Part shown: one piece after another, positions 44,814 to 48,745 of the stretch
Position numbering within the stretch: position 1 is the first letter of the stretch
How the letters are laid out: the number at the start of each line of letters is the position of its first letter
Assembly: GCA_022703445.1 (NCBI GenBank)
Contig: JAKLDR010000022.1
Location: forward strand, 1-48,745
DNA: 48,745 nt
Reading direction: 5' to 3'
Source: Planctomycetota bacterium
GTDB taxonomy: Bacteria; Planctomycetota; SZUA-567; JAKLDR01
Position numbers and translations under genes: made by a program
Notes under the pieces: model-generated
Database searches by the model: none
What the model was told of the DNA's origin: nothing
Seen by the model: the letters and a program-made list of their open reading frames with translations, nothing else

Positions 44814-44842
44814 TATATACCTAACAAACGTTAGGCTGTCAA
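44814..44842 (-). promoter_or_regulatory. lexA promoter
   Basis: Reading leftward: perfect TTGACA (44837-44842), 17-bp spacer, TATATA (44814-44819), with transcription starting near 44807 and GTG at 44785. Sixteen of the 17 spacer bases are the palindromic operator. Confidence 0.85.
44820..44835. promoter_or_regulatory. Candidate LexA operator (SOS box)
   Basis: CCTAAC-AAAC-GTTAGG, a perfect 6-4-6 inverted repeat located exactly between the -35 and -10 boxes of lexA. Bound repressor would block RNA polymerase. It differs from the E. coli (CTGT-N8-ACAG) and Firmicute (GAAC-N4-GTTC) boxes. I did not see a second copy in the window. Confidence 0.75.
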
Positions 44843-44898
44843 GAGAGAAAATGCCGAATTCCCGGTGGCCCCACGGAACGCCCCGCACCGAAACAGAA

Positions 44899-44924
44899 CC
44901 GGGGGCTCCCGCAGGAGCCCCCGG
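44899..44924 (-). terminator. Terminator of membrane-fused sigma factor 3
   Basis: An 11-bp perfect stem (CCGGGGGCTCC with GGAGCCCCCGG, 4-nt loop) followed, reading leftward, by TTCTGTTT. It is 30 bp past the stop codon. Confidence 0.75.
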
Positions 44925-44953
44925 CGCTCTCCGATTTGGATTACCGGGTCGGG

Positions 44954-46561
44954 TCAGTTGGCCATCAGCGGCCGCTTGAAACCGCCGGCGGGCATGGCCG
45001 CCGGCTGGCCGGTGATCTTGAGGCTGCACTCGCCGGACTTGACCTCGCCCTTCCAGACCTTCTCCGCGGGCTTGACCTGCTGCTTCTTCTGGTTGTCGAA
45101 GTAGCTGTCCTCGTCGTTGCTGTAGGTGGCCACGATCTTGTAGTCCCCGGCCTTGAGCAGGTAGGTGTTCGATGCGCCCTGTCCGACGTGCGGAGGGTTG
45201 CCGCCGATCGCCAGGTAGGTGAAGACCCACTTGCCGCCAGGCGCCACCTCCGGGAAGTCGTTCTCGCTGATGGCCGCGAGCATGAACATCATCCCGGTCG
45301 GCGCGCTCTTCACCGAGTCGGCGTCCGGGCCGGTCACGGCCAGCTTGAGCTTGCGCATCCCCAGCAGGTACTGGCAGACCCGCATCTTCTCCTTGGACGT
45401 GTTCTCGAAGACCACGAGCAGCCTGGCGGTCTTGCCGGCCTCGAGCTCGGCCAGGGCCGGGATACCGCCGGGGAGCTTGGCGCCGCAGACCTCGCAGGCC
45501 CCGGCCAGGAAGGAACAGCTCGTGCAGGACGCGTGGCCGGCGTTGCAGCGCATGATGCAGCCGGGGCACTGCTTCATGCCGTTGGCCTGGTTGAGCTTCT
45601 TGCGGCAGGCGTCGCCGCAGAGCAGATAGTCCGGGGCGACCAACAGGCTGAGCTTCAGCCCGTCGACAGCCGGGGCATCCTTGCCGGCGTCGGCGGCCGG
45701 GGCCGGGGCCGGGGCGGCGACCGGCGGCTTGGGCGCGAAGCCCTGCTCGGCCGAAACGGCCCCGATGATCAGCGGCGTGCCGATGGCCAGCACCGCCGCG
45801 ACGCCCAGCGCCGCGGCCACGATCTTCACCTTCGTCCAGAACATCGTTTTCATCACTCCTTCCACAAGCGCCGTCGCCGGCGCGCCGGCCGCCGCGCCCT
45901 TCGCGGCGGACACAATCGAGGTTGCGAAGCCCGCTGGCGCCGGGACGCAGCCGCGGGCCAGGAGCAGCGCGCCGAGCGCCGCGGCGCCCAGGCGGCGTTC
46001 GGAGGCGCCGAGGCGCTCGCGGAGCCGCTCCAGGCCCCGCGCGCAGCGGCTGGCCAGGGTCGTCTCCGGACAGCCCAGCCGCTCGGCCGCCTGGCTCTGG
46101 GACAGGCCCTCGAAGTAGCAGAGGACCAGGGCCTGGCGCTGGACCTCGGGCAAGGCCAGCATGGCCTCGTCGAGCCGTCCGGCGCACTCGCGCCAGACCG
46201 CCGCGCCATCGCCCGCGTCCGCCGGGACGCCGCCGCCCTCTTGCCGCATGGCCGCCGCCTCCTTCTCGTGAAGCTCGCGCCGCCGCCGGGACCGCCGGGC
46301 CTGGCGCGAGACCAGCACCGCCGCGCGGTGCAGCCACCCGCCAAGGTCCGCCGAGCCGGCGAGCCCACCGGCCTTCCGGAGCAGGAGCAGGAAGGCCGCC
46401 TGGGCGGCATCCTCGGCCTCGGGGCCGGCGCCCAGCAGCCGCCGGCAGGCCCCCATGACCAACGCCTCGTGGCGGCCGACCAGCTCGGCGAAGGCTCCGG
46501 CATCGCCGGCCAGATGGGCCGAGAGCAGCTGTCCGTCAGTCCTGGGGTTCATCTGGACCAT
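44954..46561 (-). CDS. Membrane-fused ECF sigma factor 3
   Basis: 535 residues; ATG at 46561 with GGGAGG 10 bp upstream, next ATG at 46552. Region 2 at about 23-95, region 4 at 130-185 (LSQSQAAERLGCPETTLASRC). The linker ends in KTMFWTKVK as in the other two copies, then a membrane helix (245-270). The outer part starts with nine cysteines between 315 and 359 (CGDAC, CPGC, CNAGHASCTSC, CEVC), a likely double zinc ribbon or metal/redox sensor, and continues as a beta domain (MRVCQYLLGMRKLKLAVTG; WVFTYLAIGGNPPHVGQG). More diverged than copies 1 and 2, so an older duplicate. Confidence 0.82.
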   Translation of the reverse strand: MVQMNPRTDGQLLSAHLAGDAGAFAELVGRHEALVMGACRRLLGAGPEAEDAAQAAFLLLLRKAGGLAGSADLGGWLHRAAVLVSRQARRSRRRRELHEKEAAAMRQEGGGVPADAGDGAAVWRECAGRLDEAMLALPEVQRQALVLCYFEGLSQSQAAERLGCPETTLASRCARGLERLRERLGASERRLGAAALGALLLARGCVPAPAGFATSIVSAAKGAAAGAPATALVEGVMKTMFWTKVKIVAAALGVAAVLAIGTPLIIGAVSAEQGFAPKPPVAAPAPAPAADAGKDAPAVDGLKLSLLVAPDYLLCGDACRKKLNQANGMKQCPGCIMRCNAGHASCTSCSFLAGACEVCGAKLPGGIPALAELEAGKTARLLVVFENTSKEKMRVCQYLLGMRKLKLAVTGPDADSVKSAPTGMMFMLAAISENDFPEVAPGGKWVFTYLAIGGNPPHVGQGASNTYLLKAGDYKIVATYSNDEDSYFDNQKKQQVKPAEKVWKGEVKSGECSLKITGQPAAMPAGGFKRPLMAN

Positions 46562-46637
46562 GCCGCGACATCCTCCCGATCCGCCATTCTATGGCCGGGG
46601 GCCGGCGGAAGCACGCAGGAAATTGGCCGGAAAGACA

Positions 46638-46716
46638 GGTTCAAGGTGCAAGGGGGCAGGCCGGACGGGGTTCCGTCCCAACCTGCCGCTTTCGCTCCAC
46701 CCTTGAACCTTGCGCC
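46638..46716. repeat. Short-word inverted repeat, TTCAAGG family
   Basis: Left arm AGGTTCAAGGTGCAAGGG (46638-46655) faces right arm CCCTTGAACCTTGCGCC (46700-46716), with an inner stem GGCAGG/CCTGCC. It starts 13 bp after the comM stop, on its 3' side. Confidence 0.75.
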
Positions 46717-46729
46717 TCGTGTCGTCGGC

Positions 46730-47623
46730 TCACACCATCCCCGACCGGTCCAAGAGCCGGTACTGGATGGCCTCGGCGACGTGCTCGGCGCGGACCGGGT
46801 CGGAGCCGGCCAGGTCGGCGATGGTCCGGGCGACCTTGAGCACCCGGGAGTAGCCGCGGGCCGAGAATCCCAGGCGCTCGACGGCGTGGCGGAGCAGCTC
46901 CTCGCCGGCCGGCTCGGGGGCGGCCAGCTTCCGGGTGAGGCTCTCGCTCATGGCGGCGTTGGAGTGGCAGGAGTGGCCAGTCAACCGCGCGCGCTGACGC
47001 TCGCGGGCGGCCTCGACCGCCGCGCGGATCTGGGCGGAACTCTGGCCGGCGGCGCCGACCAGCTCCTTGTAGGGCACGGCCGGCACCTCCACCTGGATGT
47101 CGAAGCGCTCCAGGAGCGGGCCGGAAACCCGCCCGAAGTAGTTCTCGACCTGCCGCGGGGTGCAGCGGCACTCCCGCCGGCTGTCGCCGCGGTGGCCGCA
47201 GGGACAGGGGTTCATGGCCCCGACCAGCATGACCCGCGCCGGGTAGGTGACGCTCGCGCCGGAGCGGGTCACGTTGATCTCGCCGAGCTCGAGCGGCTGG
47301 CGCAGCGCCTCGCGCGAGCGGCGGTCGAACTCGGGGAGTTCGTCGAGGAAGAGGACGCCGTTGTGGGCCAGGCTCACCTCCCCGGGGATGGATGCTCCCG
47401 GCCCTCCGCCGGTGAGCCCGGCATAGCTCGCGGTGTGGTGCGGAGCGCGGAAGGGCCGCCGGGCGACCAGCGCCTGCCCGGGCTCCAGGCAGCCGGCCAC
47501 CGAGTGGACCCGGGTGGTCTCGAGCGCTTCTTCGAGACTCAGAGGCGGCAGGATGCCGGGGATCCGCGCGGCCAGCATCGACTTGCCCGAGCCGGGCGGG
47601 CCGACCATCAGCATGTTGTGGCC
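46730..47623 (-). pseudogene. comM: comM/yifB fragment, 5' third displaced
   Basis: About 298 codons remain of a Mg-chelatase-like AAA+ ATPase (normally about 500 residues). The frame begins at GHNMLMVGPPGSGKSMLA, exactly where the N-terminal Lon-like domain should join the ATPase. Walker A is intact, as are Walker B (GVLFLDELPEF), the CPCGHRGDSRRECRC cysteine cluster and the C-terminal lid. ComM/YifB is a helicase that extends heteroduplex DNA during natural transformation. Upstream of GHN the DNA is the end of a serine recombinase gene, so integration cut the gene here; the first third should lie on the far side of the element. An internal ATG (47614) could still give a truncated ATPase. 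Confidence 0.85.
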
Positions 47624-48745
47624 TGTATGCCAATTTCGCCGGCTGTGACTAGCGGGTAGAACTCGGTGGTGATACGTGACTTGGCGTAGTCCGCTGTCAT
47701 GCCGGCGACGTGCGCCCTGACTATCTGCTTGCGCTGCTCCGGCGTCGCGTCCGGCCAGAGGTCCGATTCGCGCTCCAGTTGCTCGCGACAGGCCACCAGG
47801 ACCTTATCGCGTAGCGACCTGATGTCCCCCGTCCGGGGGGCGGCCTTGTTCCGGGCCAACCGGGCCTGGATCTCCGCCTGCTCGGCCTTCAGGGAGGCCA
47901 TCTGCTGTTTGACGTCCTCAAGGACAAGCGCACCCCCGGCGACCGCCTCGACGAGGCGGCCGATTCTCCGCCCGACTTCCTCCAGCCGTTCCCTGTCCTT
48001 GCGGCACGGATCCTTCGCGGATGCCGCGGCCAGGACGGCGTCGAGCTGTTCCTGTACATCCTTCCACACGGCCTTCTTCGCGGCCGGCTCGAAGTACAGT
48101 TCGCGGATGCGGCGTTCGAGGTAGTCGTCCACCACCGGGCGCCTTATACGCTTCGCGGTGCAGGTAACCATCCGGCGCTCGCTGTTGCCGAGGCAGCGGT
48201 AGTACTCATACCTTTGCCCCGGGCGGTCCTTGTCGTTGAAGGAGCAGCCCGCGAAGTGGAAGCCGCACGTGCACCTGAGCAGGCCGCTCGCCAGGAACGC
48301 CGACGCGGCCCCCTTGCCACGGCAGGCGCTGGCCCTGGTCCCCTTGAGCCGGGCGTTGGCTTCCTTCCACTCGGCCGCGGGCACCAGTCCATCCCAAACA
48401 CCGTCAACCGCCACCCACTTGCTCTCGGGGTTCTCCTTGTACCTGCCGGCCGGGTTGGATATCCGCGCTATCTGGCCGTCGGGGCTGGCGGCATGGAAGC
48501 GCGCGCAGGTCTGCCGGTTCCAGGCGAGGGTGCCCTTGTAAGAGGGGTTCCGGAGCACCCGGATTATGGTGCTGCGGCCCCAGGTCTTCCCTCTGGGAGA
48601 AATGACCCCCCTGCGGTTCAGGCCGAGCGCTATCGAGCGGGGCGAATGTCCGTCCAGGAAGTCCCGGAATATCTCCTGCACCACCCCGGCTTCCTCAGAG
48701 TCACCGGGAACCAAAACGAACGTCTCCCCGTCTGACCGGCCGACC
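47608..48745 (-). CDS. Large serine recombinase, N-terminus outside window
   Basis: About 379 residues visible; the frame is open to the window edge, so the catalytic resolvase domain (with its Ser) lies beyond. Visible parts: the recombinase domain (EIFRDFLDGHSPRSIALGLNRRG, then RSTIIRVLRNPSYKG), a zinc ribbon with Cys pairs (LLRCTCGFHFAG, YRCLG, CTAKR), a long coiled coil (about 225-300 from the visible start), and a C-terminal tail. It integrates or excises a mobile element by recombining attP with attB. Its last five codons and stop come from comM sequence, which places the crossover right at the gene's 3' end. Codon use and the lower GC of the tail differ slightly from the neighbours. 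Confidence 0.9.
   Translation of the reverse strand, partial: VGRSDGETFVLVPGDSEEAGVVQEIFRDFLDGHSPRSIALGLNRRGVISPRGKTWGRSTIIRVLRNPSYKGTLAWNRQTCARFHAASPDGQIARISNPAGRYKENPESKWVAVDGVWDGLVPAAEWKEANARLKGTRASACRGKGAASAFLASGLLRCTCGFHFAGCSFNDKDRPGQRYEYYRCLGNSERRMVTCTAKRIRRPVVDDYLERRIRELYFEPAAKKAVWKDVQEQLDAVLAAASAKDPCRKDRERLEEVGRRIGRLVEAVAGGALVLEDVKQQMASLKAEQAEIQARLARNKAAPRTGDIRSLRDKVLVACREQLERESDLWPDATPEQRKQIVRAHVAGMTADYAKSRITTEFYPLVTAGEIGIQATTC
47612..47640. other. Element-chromosome junction (att site)
   Basis: On the minus strand, comM-type sequence (GHNM codons) stops at about 47623 and recombinase-gene sequence begins. This is one hybrid attachment site; the crossover lies between about 47615 and 47632. 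The other att site and the comM 5' end must lie to the right of the window. Confidence 0.6.

Overview
The window is GC-rich bacterial chromosome. I infer a planctomycete or close relative (PVC side), with moderate confidence. The clues are three paralogous ECF sigma factors fused to a membrane helix and an outer domain, many secreted proteins of unknown function, a Gfo/Idh/MocA-aldo/keto reductase fusion, and dense short-word intergenic repeats. There is no rRNA and no other strict taxonomic marker. Strong sigma70-type promoters (TTGACA or close, 15-17 bp spacer, TATTAT/TAGAAT-like -10) can be read directly in front of many operons.

Layout. 1-9.3 kb is an accessory plus-strand cluster: a 5'-truncated unknown gene, two tandem tail-fibre-like proteins, a GIY-YIG-like protein, a small Lys-tailed protein, and a 1,881-residue RHS/YD-repeat protein. 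The RHS C-terminus carries an HELKH (HExxH) metallopeptidase-like motif, and a membrane-anchored HEAT-like protein follows 7 bp later. I read the last two as a polymorphic toxin and its candidate immunity protein. 9.3-10.8 kb is gene-poor: a transposase tail remnant and a small helix-turn-helix gene. 10.8-18.7 kb holds two lipoproteins (one PL26/PcRGLX-like) facing serS, a cation/Ca2+ exchanger and a secreted kelch/FN3 protein. 18.8-21.9 kb holds the oxidoreductase fusion and a divergent AraC regulator. 22-24.95 kb holds tRNA-Lys(CUU), coaX, an MnmE-like GTPase and a secreted protein. 25-31 kb is a minus-strand set: icd, a double-PilZ protein, an anchored protein, endonuclease V, NUDIX, and separately uvrB.

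31-38.7 kb has two membrane-fused sigma factors flanking a conventional ECF sigma, an anchored partner and a PDZ protein, then trpS with an M50 site-2-type protease. 38.8-44.8 kb holds a secreted protein, a zinc-ribbon membrane protein, gatA, a GNAT acetyltransferase, two uncharacterised genes, and lexA. The lexA promoter spacer is filled by a 16-bp palindrome, a candidate SOS box for this lineage. 44.9-48.7 kb has the third membrane-fused sigma factor and a comM/yifB gene cut just before its Walker A motif by an element whose large serine recombinase runs off the right edge.

Main points of interest: (1) the RHS-HExxH toxin/HEAT pair and its tail-fibre-like neighbours; (2) the three membrane-tethered sigma factors with an M50 protease nearby; (3) several families of short-word palindromic repeats that fill gaps right up to stop codons and in places lie in frame inside genes; (4) the lexA operator and promoter; (5) the comM insertion.
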